DNA of 64,000 nt from CAVRUD01 sp963724285. Lineage in GTDB: Bacteria > Chloroflexota > Chloroflexia > Thermomicrobiales > UBA6265. The translations under genes and the position numbers were made by a program. Below the pieces are notes generated by a model, which had not been told where the DNA came from, did not search any database, and was given only the letters and a program-made list of their open reading frames with translations. Positions 1-9,970 of this stretch are shown piece by piece. The DNA lies in assembly GCA_963724285.1 (NCBI GenBank), contig CAVRUD010000026.1, positions 151,236 through 215,235 of the forward strand, read 5' to 3'. Every line of letters begins with the position of its first letter. The first letter of the stretch is position 1.

Positions 1-1068
1 GCGTTCTTCGTCGGGATGGTCGGCTTCATGGCGGGTCTGCCCTTCCTGGTCGTCTCGATTCCGGCCGGGGTCCTTGTCGACCGGATGGATCGCCGCCGAT
101 TACTGCTCATCTGCCAGGCGCTGGCGACCGTTCTGGCGGTGATCGTGTCGACGGTGGTCATCCTCGACTTCGTCGAGCCCTGGCACCTCCTCGTCGCCGC
201 CTTCCTCAATGGCTCGTTGCAGGCAATCATGACCCCGACGCAGCAGTCGATCGTGCCGGCGATCGTCGAACGGAAGGATCTGACCAACGCCATCGCACTC
301 AACAGCGCCGGCATGAACATGACCCGTGCCGGCGGACCCTTTGTCGCCGGTGCGCTCATCGGGATTGCCGGGGCCGGATCGGCGTTCGTCCTCCAGGCGA
401 TCTGCCTGGTTGTCTCGTTCGGGCTGATCGTCCGCATCCCCCTGCCGGCCCACCTGCCCCGTCGGGCGGCCGGCGGCGTGAAGAGCGCGTTTGAAGGCAT
501 CAGGTTGATCGCGCAGCGGGAGGACCTCCGCGCCCTCTTCCTCCTGGCCTGTATCCCGACCTTTTTCGTCTTTCCCTACGTCCAGTTCCTGTCGGTCTTC
601 GCCCGCGACATCCTCGAGATCGGCCCAGGCGGTCTGGGCCTCCTGATGGGAGCCTCGGGGCTGGGCGCGGTCACCGGCTCGCTGCTGATCGCGAAGCGCC
701 GGGACACCACCGGGGCGGGCCGGCTGAACGTCATTCTGACCGTGGTCTACGGCGCCTTCGTCGTAGGGATCGCGTTGTCGCCCTGGGTATGGGTAACCTT
801 GCCGCTGCTCTACTGCGCGGGAGGCGTGGGCGCGATGTACATGAGTTCGAACAACGCCCTGATTCAGCTACGCATCACCGATGAGGTCCGGGGCCGGGTG
901 ATGGCCGCCTACCTGCTTACCTTCGGCCTGATGCCGCTGGGTGCAATGCCAATGGGCATCGTCGCCGACGTGTTCAGCACGCAGGCAGCCGTCGCCGGGG
1001 GCGCGATTGCGTCATCGGCGCTCGCGGCGCTGATCGGATTTCGTTCGCGGGCGCTGCGCGAGATCTAG
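1..1068 (+). CDS. MFS transporter, 3' part (start lies before the window)
   Basis: Membrane exporter of the major facilitator superfamily, resembling the EntS-like/MFS_3 branch. The reading frame is open from base 1, so the N-terminus is missing. The visible protein has about nine or ten hydrophobic helices. The cytoplasmic-loop motif GVLVDRMDRRR (MFS motif A, G-x3-D-R-x-x-R-R) lies near the start, so only the first helix or so is absent. A second related loop (GRVMAAYLLTFGLMPLG) lies near the end. The substrate cannot be told from sequence. The gene ends at TAG just before a dispersed repeat and faces the convergent gene at 1205-2521. Confidence 0.85.
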   Translation, partial: AFFVGMVGFMAGLPFLVVSIPAGVLVDRMDRRRLLLICQALATVLAVIVSTVVILDFVEPWHLLVAAFLNGSLQAIMTPTQQSIVPAIVERKDLTNAIALNSAGMNMTRAGGPFVAGALIGIAGAGSAFVLQAICLVVSFGLIVRIPLPAHLPRRAAGGVKSAFEGIRLIAQREDLRALFLLACIPTFFVFPYVQFLSVFARDILEIGPGGLGLLMGASGLGAVTGSLLIAKRRDTTGAGRLNVILTVVYGAFVVGIALSPWVWVTLPLLYCAGGVGAMYMSSNNALIQLRITDEVRGRVMAAYLLTFGLMPLGAMPMGIVADVFSTQAAVAGGAIASSALAALIGFRSRALREI

Positions 1069-1101
1069 AGCGCTCGTGGGAATGGTTGGCCGCGTCCCCA
1101 T

Positions 1102-1209
1102 GCCGCCCGGGGCTCACGGAGGTTGGCCCAGGGTTGGCCCGGGCTCAACGTTACAGCCTCTCCGAGGCTCGAGGCGACACCGGCCAAGGTTTCCGACGAG
1201 CGCTTTAGG
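1102..1209. repeat. Dispersed intergenic repeat, family A copy 1
   Basis: About 108 bp starting GCCGCCCGGGG, with the core GGTTGGCCCGGGCTCAAC and CAGCCTCTCCGAGG. The same string, slightly diverged, occurs at 52991-53103, and its core occurs inverted at 27776-27842. It lies between the ends of two convergent genes. Confidence 0.7.
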
Positions 1210-2521
1210 ACGCCGCCTCGCCGGTGATCGCCACCTTGTCGTTTCGTCCGGCCGGTTCAGCGAGCAGCTCGGTGATGATGCGTACCGTCTCCTGGCGGAG
1301 ATCCCCGTTGAGCGAGGACGAGTACCGGCTGATGTCCCGCAGGACCGGAGCCAGGTTGGCGACAGGGGGCAGGATCGGCCCGAATTCGGCCCGCAGTTGG
1401 GCGCGGTACCAGCCGCCAATCCGACGGCGCACCTTGTTCATCGAAGGAGCTTCGCCGCCGTTGGCTGCGGCTAGCCGGTTGATCAATTCCCGCAGCTCGC
1501 GGTTGATGATCGGCAACCCCGCCACCTGCTCCACCTGCAAACGCTGATTACGGACGCTCTGGACGTCCAGATCCCAGGTCTGGATGAGCTCCCAGGCGGA
1601 TCGAGCCCCGGCGCCGCGGGCGATGACCTCTTCGCGGACTGCCTCCTCGTCCATCAACCGGGTATCGGCGTAGGCAAGCAGCGGTCCGGTCGCGTCCAGC
1701 CAGCATCCGCCCGCCGCTCGGGCCAGGCGGAAGTAGTAGAGCGCCGCCAGGAGGCTATCGTCGATCGAGATCGGCAGCCGGTCGGCGGCGGCCAGCGGCG
1801 CCATGATCGATGCGCCGGGCACCGGCCCAAAAAACTCCGCTCCACTCGCCGGAAACATCTCGACCTGATCGGCCCGGACGGTGCTGCGCACGATGCCGTG
1901 ACGCTTGCGCAGCATCAGATGGGTCAGGGGAAAGTCGGGGCAGATGAACAGGCCGTCGACGAGGACCGGCTCCTGGAGATCACCGAGCAGGTCTTCGATG
2001 AGAGGGCCTAGGGTGAGTAGCCCGGATAGGACCTCGCTGCTGACCTGCTTGGCCCGGGCAGTCTCGACCGAGAACTTGGCATCCGCGGCCTGGAGGGTGT
2101 GCCGCCCTTCGTGCTCGCCGATGATGAAGAAGTCGGGATTCTGAAGGGCCTGGCTGGCGGCGGTGGCGGCGATGGCCGGGGTGTCGTCCAGCCTGACGAC
2201 CCGATCGACGGTGTGGACCTGGAACGGCGTCGGTCGGTGGACATTCGCGGGAACACCCATCGCCCTGCCATGCCAGCCCGCGACATGGTCGGCGCACAGG
2301 TCGGCCCAGCGGGCGCCGACGAGGCCGCTGGCTCCCCCCTTATCCGCGAGTCCCATAACAGAGCGGTCCAGAACCGCATCGATGAGGCTGCCGCCCGGCA
2401 ACCTGGGCGAACGAAGTGTTCCATCGGTCATGCCGTCACCGGAATGCCTGTGCTCCCGGAGAGGCACGGGGGGATTCGATTGGGTCTGTGCACGCAACTC
2501 GCTCTTAACCTGTTCCGACAA
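1205..2521 (-). CDS. Conserved-looking hypothetical protein, 438 aa
   Basis: Not recognised. The frame is uninterrupted for 438 codons and has the base composition of real genes here. The start is uncertain: a TTG at 2521 gives the longest form, and an ATG at 2431 would remove 30 residues. There is no signal peptide or clear membrane segment. The stretch around AADAKFS (residues about 145-151), preceded by an acidic IIGEHEG, is mildly reminiscent of the D-x-K half of a PD-(D/E)xK nuclease core. This is only a visual hint and I do not assign a function. The gene converges on the MFS gene and diverges from the small gene at 2699. Confidence 0.6.
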   Translation of the reverse strand: MSEQVKSELRAQTQSNPPVPLREHRHSGDGMTDGTLRSPRLPGGSLIDAVLDRSVMGLADKGGASGLVGARWADLCADHVAGWHGRAMGVPANVHRPTPFQVHTVDRVVRLDDTPAIAATAASQALQNPDFFIIGEHEGRHTLQAADAKFSVETARAKQVSSEVLSGLLTLGPLIEDLLGDLQEPVLVDGLFICPDFPLTHLMLRKRHGIVRSTVRADQVEMFPASGAEFFGPVPGASIMAPLAAADRLPISIDDSLLAALYYFRLARAAGGCWLDATGPLLAYADTRLMDEEAVREEVIARGAGARSAWELIQTWDLDVQSVRNQRLQVEQVAGLPIINRELRELINRLAAANGGEAPSMNKVRRRIGGWYRAQLRAEFGPILPPVANLAPVLRDISRYSSSLNGDLRQETVRIITELLAEPAGRNDKVAITGEAAS

Positions 2522-2615
2522 CTCAATGTCCTGCCATTCGGCGGAATTCCATTCTGACTAAATCATAACAGGGAGTTTTTCCCCGACCAAAGAGCCTGGG
2601 GCGATCCTCCTCGCG

Positions 2616-2624
2616 TGCTAGACT
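2616..2624 (+). promoter_or_regulatory. Putative extended -10 box TGCTAGACT
   Basis: TGC followed by TAGACT, 75 bp before the ATG at 2699. The identical nonamer lies 89 bp before gatC. No convincing -35 box is present. It is one of seven similar boxes in the window. Confidence 0.35.
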
Positions 2625-2698
2625 CCCAGGCGCGAATTCCCCAGCATCGATGTTGCCGAACCGCCAGTCGGACCAGTTTAGGAGTGCCCCCGTCCGCG

Positions 2699-2986
2699 AT
2701 GCCTAGACGCCCGTTTCGCCAACAGGCCCCCTCTCCGCTCGACGGCTTCATCCATCGCTTCCTCGACCACCTCGACACGCTTCCGGCCGGGTTTGCACCC
2801 GCGACCCCAGCGGATGTGAGCGCCGCGGCGGATGCCTGCGACGTTACCGAGCCATTCATCGACGCCCTGTTTACCAGCGCCAGAACTCGGGGACTGATCG
2901 AGCCGTTCCAGCCGCGGGGATCGCGAGGCCGGTACCGCTGGAGGGTGTCATCTTGGGGAAAGCACTGGCGATCGGCGACGCCGTAG
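2699..2986 (+). CDS. Small hypothetical protein, possibly winged-helix-like
   Basis: 95 aa from the ATG at 2699, chosen because AGGAG lies at 2680-2684 and a putative -10 box lies 75 bp upstream. The upstream extension of the frame lacks these signals. The pattern FIHRFLDHLDTLPAGF...DVSAAADACDVTEPFIDALFTSARTRGLIEPF...GRYRW is what a small helix-turn-helix or winged-helix domain looks like: helices, then a basic 'wing' GSRGRYRW. It ends 60 bp before the TPP enzyme on the same strand and might be co-transcribed with it. The DNA-binding role is inference from pattern only. Confidence 0.5.
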   Translation: MPRRPFRQQAPSPLDGFIHRFLDHLDTLPAGFAPATPADVSAAADACDVTEPFIDALFTSARTRGLIEPFQPRGSRGRYRWRVSSWGKHWRSATP

Positions 2987-3046
2987 CTCCCATTCGTCTG
3001 CGCTCATTCACTTGGGTTCCATCGAATCGACTGGAGTTTGCCAGAA

Positions 3047-4699
3047 ATGACCGCTACTGAGCTCGATCGCCCCGCCGCGTCAACCACGGCGGACCACCCG
3101 CCAACAACGGCCGCCGAGATGGCGATCGCCACCCTCGAAGCGCACGGCGTCGAAACGGTCTTCGGCGTGCCCGGCGTGCACACACTGGCCCTCTACGATG
3201 CGCTCCACCACTCGGCGATCACCCACATCCTCGCCCGGCACGAACAGGGAGCGGGCTTCATGGCGGACGGCTACGCTCGCGCCAGCGGGCGGCCGGGGGT
3301 TGCGGTCATCATCACCGGCCCGGGTATCACGAATGTGGCCACCCCGGTCGGAGAGGCCTACTCCGACTCGTCTCCCGTCTTCATCTTGTCTTCGAACGTC
3401 GAGCGCGCCTACGTCGACGACATGCGCGGCAGCCTCCACGATCTCAAGGACCAGCTCGGCGTGATGGCGGCGGTCACCCAATGGAACACCCGGGTGAACG
3501 ATCCAAACCGCATCTCGGCGGCGATCGCGGAGGCGATGCATCGCCTCGGCACTGGCCGGCCGCTGCCGGTCCACGTCGAGGTCCCGCTGGACGTTCTGGA
3601 CGAGCCGGTCGCGACGACGGAGCCAACGGTGGGACGACGTCCCGCGGCCCTGCGGCCCGATCCCGACATGCTGCGTGAGGCGGCAAACCGCCTTGCCCTG
3701 GCGAAGCGACCGGTCATTTACTGCGGCGGCGGAGCGGTCACGTCCCCGGCGGCCGAGGACATCCTCGAGATCGCCGAGCGGTTGGGCGCCCCGGTCTTGA
3801 CCAGCATCATGGGCAAGGGCAGCGTCCCGGAGGATCACCCCAACGTCCTCGGTTGCCTGTGGGGCCCCGGGAACACCGTCGACGCGATGATGAAGGAGGC
3901 TGACTGCCTCCTGGTCATCGGCTCGAAGCTCGGCATCCAGGCGACCTCGACCTTCCAGTTCCCGATCCCGGACGAGCTGATCCGGGTCGATGTCGACGCC
4001 CGCGAGCTGACCCTCAACGCCAAGCCGACCCTACCGATCCTCGGTGACGCCCGCCTGGCGGCTGAAGGCATCGCCTCCTTGCTCGCCGGCAACGAGGTCC
4101 GCAATCCTGGGTTTGGCCCGGAGCGTATCGCCGAGGTGCGCATAACCACCCATCTGGAGTCGTGGGGTGCGGACCGCCTGCCCTACATCGAAGCGCTGCG
4201 GAACGCGGTTCCGCGAGACGGCGTCGTCGCCTTCGACATGACGATGATGAGCTACGTCGCCTGTGGCTTTTACCCCGCCTACGAGCCCCGCACCTTCATG
4301 TTCCCCTCCGGCTACGGCACGCTCGGATTCGCGGTGCCGGCGGCGCTGGGTGCCAAGATCGCCCGGCCGGATACGCCGGTCGTCGCGGTCTGCGGTGACG
4401 GCGGCTTCCAGTACACGATGGAGGAGGTCGGCACCGCCGTCCATCACCGGATCGGCGTCCCGATCGTGATCTTCAACGACTCCACCTACTCGGCGGTGAA
4501 GGACGCGCAGGGCCGTTCCCGCGGGGGCCGGTTCATCGGTGTCGACCTCGTCAACCCGGATTACGTCAAGTTGGCCGCCGCCTATGGCATCGAAGGTGTC
4601 CGCGCCGAGTCGCCCGAGGAGATGTTCGCCGCGATCACCGCGGCCTTCGCCCGCGACCTGCCGACGATTATCGACGTGCCGATCGATCCGTGGGTGTAG
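3047..4699 (+). CDS. Thiamine-pyrophosphate enzyme (acetolactate synthase-like / AruI-like 2-ketoacid decarboxylase)
   Basis: 550-aa member of the TPP-dependent POX/ALS family. The ATG at 3047 is used because GGAG lies at 3033-3036. The N-terminal Pyr domain carries the activating Glu in RHEQGAGFMADGYAR (about residue 66). The central domain is of the transhydrogenase type. The C-terminal PP domain has the ThDP/Mg motif GDGGFQYTMEEVGTA followed by FNDS. Sequence style (GVETVFGVPGVHTLALYDAL, HEQGAGFMADGYAR) is closer to 5-guanidino-2-oxopentanoate decarboxylase (AruI) than to biosynthetic IlvB, which is encoded separately at 15577. The substrate is therefore not certain; a catabolic 2-ketoacid decarboxylase is the best guess. 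The gene is intact, without the frameshifts seen in ilvB. Confidence 0.85.
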   Translation: MTATELDRPAASTTADHPPTTAAEMAIATLEAHGVETVFGVPGVHTLALYDALHHSAITHILARHEQGAGFMADGYARASGRPGVAVIITGPGITNVATPVGEAYSDSSPVFILSSNVERAYVDDMRGSLHDLKDQLGVMAAVTQWNTRVNDPNRISAAIAEAMHRLGTGRPLPVHVEVPLDVLDEPVATTEPTVGRRPAALRPDPDMLREAANRLALAKRPVIYCGGGAVTSPAAEDILEIAERLGAPVLTSIMGKGSVPEDHPNVLGCLWGPGNTVDAMMKEADCLLVIGSKLGIQATSTFQFPIPDELIRVDVDARELTLNAKPTLPILGDARLAAEGIASLLAGNEVRNPGFGPERIAEVRITTHLESWGADRLPYIEALRNAVPRDGVVAFDMTMMSYVACGFYPAYEPRTFMFPSGYGTLGFAVPAALGAKIARPDTPVVAVCGDGGFQYTMEEVGTAVHHRIGVPIVIFNDSTYSAVKDAQGRSRGGRFIGVDLVNPDYVKLAAAYGIEGVRAESPEEMFAAITAAFARDLPTIIDVPIDPWV

Positions 4700-4731
4700 A
4701 GCGCTCGGCAGGGGTGACGGCGTTTCGCGCG

Positions 4732-6159
4732 TTAGCCGCTCTCGCCGGCACTGTCACGGGGATCAATGTTCTGGTTCAGGCGGAACAGGTTAGTCGGATC
4801 ATATTTTTGCTTCAGCGCAGCGAGCCGTCCGTAGTTCCGGCCTAACGCCGATCGCACGAAGTGAGCATCCTCGCCGAGCCCGGGGAAGTTCATGTTCGTC
4901 TTGCCGGTGCCGAAGCGCTCCATGGCGGCGAAGAAGTCGCGCGCCCAGGCGACGTTCCGCTCACTCTCCTCGGGGGGCGCCCAGTTGGCCAGGATCTCGA
5001 GGAGGAAGGGAGCGCCGCGGTCGCCGGCGGCGGTCGCATCCGGGGCGACCCGACCGAGTGCCCCGCCGAGCGCCCAGGTGCCTACCATCGACAGCGGCGA
5101 GGGCCGGCGCTCCACCCAGGACCTGATCTCCTCCGCTACCTCGTCGCCGAAGCCGGCGAGGTAGAGTGATTTCCAGTAGTAACGCAGTTCGCCCTTTGGA
5201 AAGAAGGGATCAAAGATCTGCTGGAGCGCCGTGTACGGCAACGTCGTGGATAGATCCAGGAGCGGCGTGCCCAGTTGGCGTAGCGGCTTCAGATGGGTCT
5301 CTCCCTCATCCGGGGGACCGGCGTAGACCGCACCCAGGATGAGCCCGGTGCGGCCGTGTAGCTCCTCCGGGAATCCCGGGACCGCCGGGATCGTCCACCA
5401 CGTTGGCGCGACGTTGATCTCGTCCGGGGCCCCACCGATGAATTCGCGAAACCCGGCGATGATCGTTCCTGTTTCTTCCAACGGGTAGAACGGGCCGGCA
5501 AAGGAGACCAGCGGCCCAATCGGGTGGAGGCGGTACTCGAAGGACGTGACCACGCCGAAGTTGCCGCCGCCGCCCCGCAGCGCCCAGAAGAGGTCGGCGT
5601 TCTCTGATTCACTGGCGACGAGGAGACGTCCGTCGGCGGTCACGACGTCCGCCGAGAGCAGGTTGTCGCAGGTCATGCCGTGGGTGCGTCGCAGCCAGCC
5701 CTGGCCGCCGCCCAGCGTGAGGCCGCCGATGCCTGTCGTGGAGACGATGCCGCCGGGAGCGGCCAATCCAAAGAGTTGGGTCTCCCTGTCGAGGTCGCCC
5801 CAGGTGGCCCCGCCCTCGGCGCGGGCGGTGCGACGCGCGGGATCGATCCGGACGCCGCCCATCGCCGCGAGATCGATGACCAGGCCGCCGTCGCAGGTTC
5901 CGAACCCGGCGACATTGTGGCCGCCGCCGCGAACCGCCAGGACCAGGTCATGCTCGGCGGCGAAGCGGACGCTGGCAACGACGTCTGCCACGCCACTACA
6001 CCGGGCGATCAGAACCGGCCTCCGGTCGATCATACCGTTCCAGACCTGCCGGGCCTCGTCATAGGCGGGATCACCGGGACGAATGAGACTGCCACGCATC
6101 CCGCCGGCGAAGGTATCGATCGCATCCGGATCGAGGATTGTGGTCATCGTCCCGGTCAT
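4732..6159 (-). CDS. FAD-binding oxidoreductase with BBE domain
   Basis: 475 aa from the ATG at 6159, which has AGAGGTG just upstream; the longer frame back to 6297 lacks support. An N-terminal FAD_binding_4 (PCMH) domain contains RGGGHNVAGFG, whose His is the usual 8-alpha FAD attachment site, and LTLGGGQGWLRRTHGMTCDNL. The second covalent site, a Cys in bicovalent members, is not evident: the region reads GGIVSTTGIGG. The C-terminus has the BBE signature NYGRLAALKQKYDPTNLFRLNQNI. Family members oxidise sugars, alkaloids or polyketide-like alcohols; the substrate here is unknown. It converges on the TPP enzyme and is followed upstream by the STAND regulator on the same strand. Confidence 0.85.
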   Translation of the reverse strand: MTGTMTTILDPDAIDTFAGGMRGSLIRPGDPAYDEARQVWNGMIDRRPVLIARCSGVADVVASVRFAAEHDLVLAVRGGGHNVAGFGTCDGGLVIDLAAMGGVRIDPARRTARAEGGATWGDLDRETQLFGLAAPGGIVSTTGIGGLTLGGGQGWLRRTHGMTCDNLLSADVVTADGRLLVASESENADLFWALRGGGGNFGVVTSFEYRLHPIGPLVSFAGPFYPLEETGTIIAGFREFIGGAPDEINVAPTWWTIPAVPGFPEELHGRTGLILGAVYAGPPDEGETHLKPLRQLGTPLLDLSTTLPYTALQQIFDPFFPKGELRYYWKSLYLAGFGDEVAEEIRSWVERRPSPLSMVGTWALGGALGRVAPDATAAGDRGAPFLLEILANWAPPEESERNVAWARDFFAAMERFGTGKTNMNFPGLGEDAHFVRSALGRNYGRLAALKQKYDPTNLFRLNQNIDPRDSAGESG

Positions 6160-6354
6160 TGCACACCTCTGGTTCTCTGCAGCCGACGCCAAATGCCGGC
6201 CGTGCCGAAAGACATGTGGTCCGGAACCAAGGATGCGCTCGCGCGTGAGGATGCACATCCGCCGATCCGCTGAACTGATCTCCCCCCAGCCGTGCACCCG
6301 TCTACGCAGGGATGCGTAGACGGTCAGGTAAGGGGAGGAGCCCGACGCGCCGGA

Positions 6355-9300
6355 TCAGGCGACGCCGTGGCCGACCGCGTAGGCGATCGCTTCTGCGCGG
6401 CCGCCCACGCCGAGCTTGGTGTAGAGGTTGGTGAGGTGGGTTTGGATCGTGCGGGGACTGACAAACAGGGAGTCGGCGATTTCGGCGTTAGAGAGGCCGT
6501 GCGGCAGGAGGCGCAGGACATCCAGCTCACGAGGGGTGAGGCCGAATGGATCCGATGCAGCCTGCCCTGCCGGTGTGCTGGTCGCAGCGAGGGCATCCAC
6601 GCGCGCGAGCGTTGGCCTCGCACCGAGGGATGCACAGACGCTGCGAACGTCGTTCAGCAACTGTTCGGCTTCGCCGGTCCGGTTGGTCGCCAGTCGCAAC
6701 TCGGCCAGTGCCAGCAGGGTGAGTGCCCGCTCGAAGGGGACATCGCAGTCGGCGGCGAGACTGAGGGCGGTTGCAAGATGTTTTTCGGCTGCCTGGTGGG
6801 ACTTCGCGGCGGTCTCTACCTTCCCGAGCAGGCGGTGGGCGGTCAGTCGGATCAACGGTTGATCAGGCGCCGACGCCGAACACGAGGGCATTGGTCGCGG
6901 TTGCTCGGGCACCTGCCAGGTCTCCGGTCGCCAGATCGAAGCGAGCCCTGGCGAGTTGCCCAGCCGCTCGCCCGAGCACACCGCCGCTCCAGGCGAGCCA
7001 GCGGTCGTGCGGCGTCTAGCCAGGCGCGTGCATCCAAGATCGCCCGCATCGAGGCAGAGATCGGCCGCGAGGCGCTGGAGGAAGAGTCCTTCCTGGTGGA
7101 TCACGTCGCCAGGCTCCGTCTGCGGCCCGGCGGGAAGCAGGGCGCGGATCTCCGCCCAGGCACCTTTCCGATCGCCGCGATGGCGAGCGAGTGTTGCTCG
7201 CGCGGCAGTGATCTCCCGCCGAAGAAAGGCGTTGCCGGGGTCAGGGATGTCATCCAGGATGCGGGTCGCATCTTCCCACCGGCCATCGAGGATCAAGCAG
7301 CCGAGCCAGGCCAGGCGAGGTGAAACCCCTGGCCGCAGGGCGCCGCCGGTCCGGTCCAGGGCGGCCTCCGCCTCGGCCGCCAACTGCCGCCGCAATACCG
7401 GTTGAGTCGCGCCGTAAGTAAGGACAACGTCAGATAACTCGTTGAGGCGCGCAAAAGCGACCAGGGCGTGGTGGTCGAGGTGCGCAAAGATCGACGCCGC
7501 CCGGCCGAGCGACTCGCGGGCTTCCGCCGGTCGGCCCATGGCGGCTTGCGCGATGCCGAGGTCATTGGAAGCGAACCCGACGGCGGCTCCGCCGCCGCTC
7601 AAGTCGGGTGCGCCGGTGAGCCAGGAGAAGCGCCTCTCGCTGCCAAGCATCGCCTCGCTCAGGTGGCCGGCAGAGGCGAGTAACCGACCGAGGCCGAGGG
7701 GAGCGGTACGCCGGGCGCTAATTCTCTCAATATCGAGCCCGGCGACGGTCGGTGGGCTCGAATCAGACGACTCAGGGACGGCGTCTGGGAGCGCGCCGGC
7801 GAACCAGGTCCGTATGGTGGAGGAGACGACCGCCGCATCGTGCGTCATCGTTTCGAGCGCGGCGATCCCGGCGCGCATCTCGGTCAATCCCTCGCGGAAG
7901 CGGTCCAGATAGCAGAGCAAGAGGCCGCGCAACCAACGAACCTCGGCGGTGACGACCGGATCGCCAAGCTGCGTGGCGATTCGGCCGGCCTCCTGGACGG
8001 CCTCAATGCCGCCGGCCGGGTCCGAGAACCGGCGGAGATAGCCGATGCGGCAGGCTAGCCGGCACCGCGTGGCTTCTTTCCCCTCGATGCCGTCGAGGAG
8101 TGCGACTGCAGCTCGCAGCCGCTCGGCGGCGGTGATCCAGGCATAGGAGCGTTGGGAACGGTCGCCCGCCTCAACCAGCCATTCCCAGGCGCGCGGATCG
8201 CCGGCCGCCTGGAGGTGGGAGGCAACCGAGTCGGGATCGGGGCGTCCGCCGTGCGATGATTGCGTCGGCGACAAGTCGATGCCAGTTTCGCCGCCGAGGA
8301 GGGAGGATGCTTTCGTAAAGCGCCTCGCGGGTCAGGGCATGGACGAAGCGGACGCGGTCGCCGTCACGATTCGTATCCAGCAGATGCCCGTCCACTGCCC
8401 GTTCGACAATGTCGAGCAGCGCATCGTCATCGAGGCCAGTGACCGATGACCAGAGTGCGAGGGGAACCTCCTGCCCGATCACGGCAGCGGCTGCCAGCGC
8501 CTGTCGCGTCTTCTCACCGAGGCGCGCGATGCGACTCTCGATCACCTGCCGCAGGAACAATGGCACGATCACCCGGTCGAGCTCACCGAGGGTCCACCCG
8601 TCATTGCTCGGCGTGAGCACCGCGTCCTCGGCCAGGGCGCGCAAGAGCTCGGTGGCGAACAGCGGGTTGCCCTCGGCATGCCGGTCGAGGTAGGCAACGA
8701 GCCGATCTTCATCCGCCCGTCCGAGACGGAAGCGCGACGCGATGAGAGCGCGAAGTGCATCCGTGTCGAGTCGCCGAAGCTCGAGCCGGAGCCCGTCTGA
8801 CTCGCGCACGAGCGCCGGCAGCTGCACAGCGAAGGGGTGGAGCCTCGTCAGCTCGTCGCCGCGATACGTGACGATCAACAAGATCGGCCAGTGCCTCAGA
8901 CGGGGAGCGATGTGCCGAAGAAGCTCAAGGCTGGCAGGGTCGGCCCAATGGAGATCTTCTAGGAGGAGGAGAACCGGGCCGGTCGTGGAGAGCTCGGAGA
9001 AGAACCGGCGGACGTCGGCGAAGAGCACCGCCTGATCGGTCACGGGCTCGATCCGTCCTCCGGCGAACGTAGCTGGGGGGGAAGGCAGTTCGTCGCCGTG
9101 CTCGCAGGCGTCGAACAATTCCCGCCACGGACCGTACGGCGGCGTGTTCGTCAGGTCGAAGCACGCGCCCTCCGACACCCGAACGCCCCGTGCCACGGCC
9201 GCGGCGGCCAGATCGCGAGCGAGAGCCGTCTTGCCGATGCCCGCCTCGCCATCGAGGAGCACAAGCCGGCCTCGCCCACCAAGAATGGCGGCGAGCTCTT

Positions 9301-9412
9301 CGCGCAGGAGGACTTGCTCCAACGTCCGGCCGACGAGGACGGACGCCGAGCGCCTGGAGTGAACGCCGACTCGACCGTCGGTGCGGCCCACGTTCGCAGG
9401 GACGCTGTCCAT
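6355..9412 (-). CDS. LuxR-family STAND regulator (AAA-TPR-HTH), frameshifted
   Basis: A MalT/LAL-like regulator split by frameshifts. The 5' part (9412 to about 8250) has Walker A GEAGIGKTALAR (residues 55-66) and Walker B VLLLLEDLHWAD. The 3' part (about 8270 to 6355) has TPR-like helices and a C-terminal LuxR helix-turn-helix, GLTPRELDVLRLLPHGLSNA. The frame changes near 8245-8270. Inside the TPR part three more shifts occur within about 150 bp (near 7030, 7015 and 6880) and sum to zero. In the other frames the missing helices ARAWLDA and HDRWLAWSGGVLGRAAGQLA can be read. It is either a decaying gene or one affected by sequence errors. Family role: ATP-dependent transcriptional activator; target unknown. 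Confidence 0.75.
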
Positions 9413-9555
9413 TGGTGCCCCTTTGGAGCGGCTGGCTGTCCCAGAATTGTACCGATCCTTCTGGCCGATCGCATCAAGCCCGTCTCAAACCCGTTTTGGT
9501 TCTATCACCACCGCATCCATGGTGCATCACAAAAGGGGAGTTGCCAGAGGCACTA

Positions 9556-9564
9556 TGCTAGACT
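9556..9564 (+). promoter_or_regulatory. Putative extended -10 box TGCTAGACT before gatC
   Basis: Identical to the box at 2616-2624 and 89 bp before the gatC ATG. No clear -35. Confidence 0.35.
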
Positions 9565-9652
9565 CAGCCCTTGTAACGCCGCCGTTTTCAGGCGCTTTTT
9601 CGTCGTTGCTGGAGTCCGAGCCCACGCTCCCACGCCGTTCGAGGAACCGACC

Positions 9653-9970
9653 ATGTCCCAGCCCACGCTCTCCATCGCCGATGTGGAGCATGTTGCCACG
9701 CTTGCCCGGCTCGGCTTGTCCGAATCCGAGAAAGAACGCCTCTCCCAGCAACTCTCCTCCATTCTGGACCACATCTCGGTGCTCAACCGGCTCGACGTTT
9801 CGAGCATCCCGCCGACCGCTCAGGTGATCGAGGTCGCCAACGTCCTCCGGGACGATGAGATTCGCCCCTCGCTGCCGCGGGAGGCGATCCTGGCCAATGC
9901 GCCCCGCTCCGTGGATGGCTTCTTCGCGGTGCAGGCGGTGCTCGGCGGGTCCGAGGAGGAGCCGGAATGA
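9653..9970 (+). CDS. gatC: Asp-tRNA(Asn)/Glu-tRNA(Gln) amidotransferase subunit GatC
   Basis: 105-aa small subunit of the GatCAB amidotransferase, which converts misacylated Glu-tRNA(Gln) or Asp-tRNA(Asn) to the amide form. The typical start pattern ADVEHVATLARLGLSESEKE and the C-terminal half LRDDEIRPSLPREAILANAP are diagnostic. The ATG at 9653 is the only reasonable start for a protein of normal GatC length; GAGGAA lies about 7 bp upstream. Its stop overlaps the gatA start by four bases (ATGA), implying translational coupling. gatB is not in the window. Confidence 0.95.
   Translation: MSQPTLSIADVEHVATLARLGLSESEKERLSQQLSSILDHISVLNRLDVSSIPPTAQVIEVANVLRDDEIRPSLPREAILANAPRSVDGFFAVQAVLGGSEEEPE

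Noticed and set aside
9098..9652. Long N-terminal extension of gatC
   Set aside because: It overlaps the opposite STAND gene, and GatC proteins are about 95-105 aa; ATG 9653 fits.
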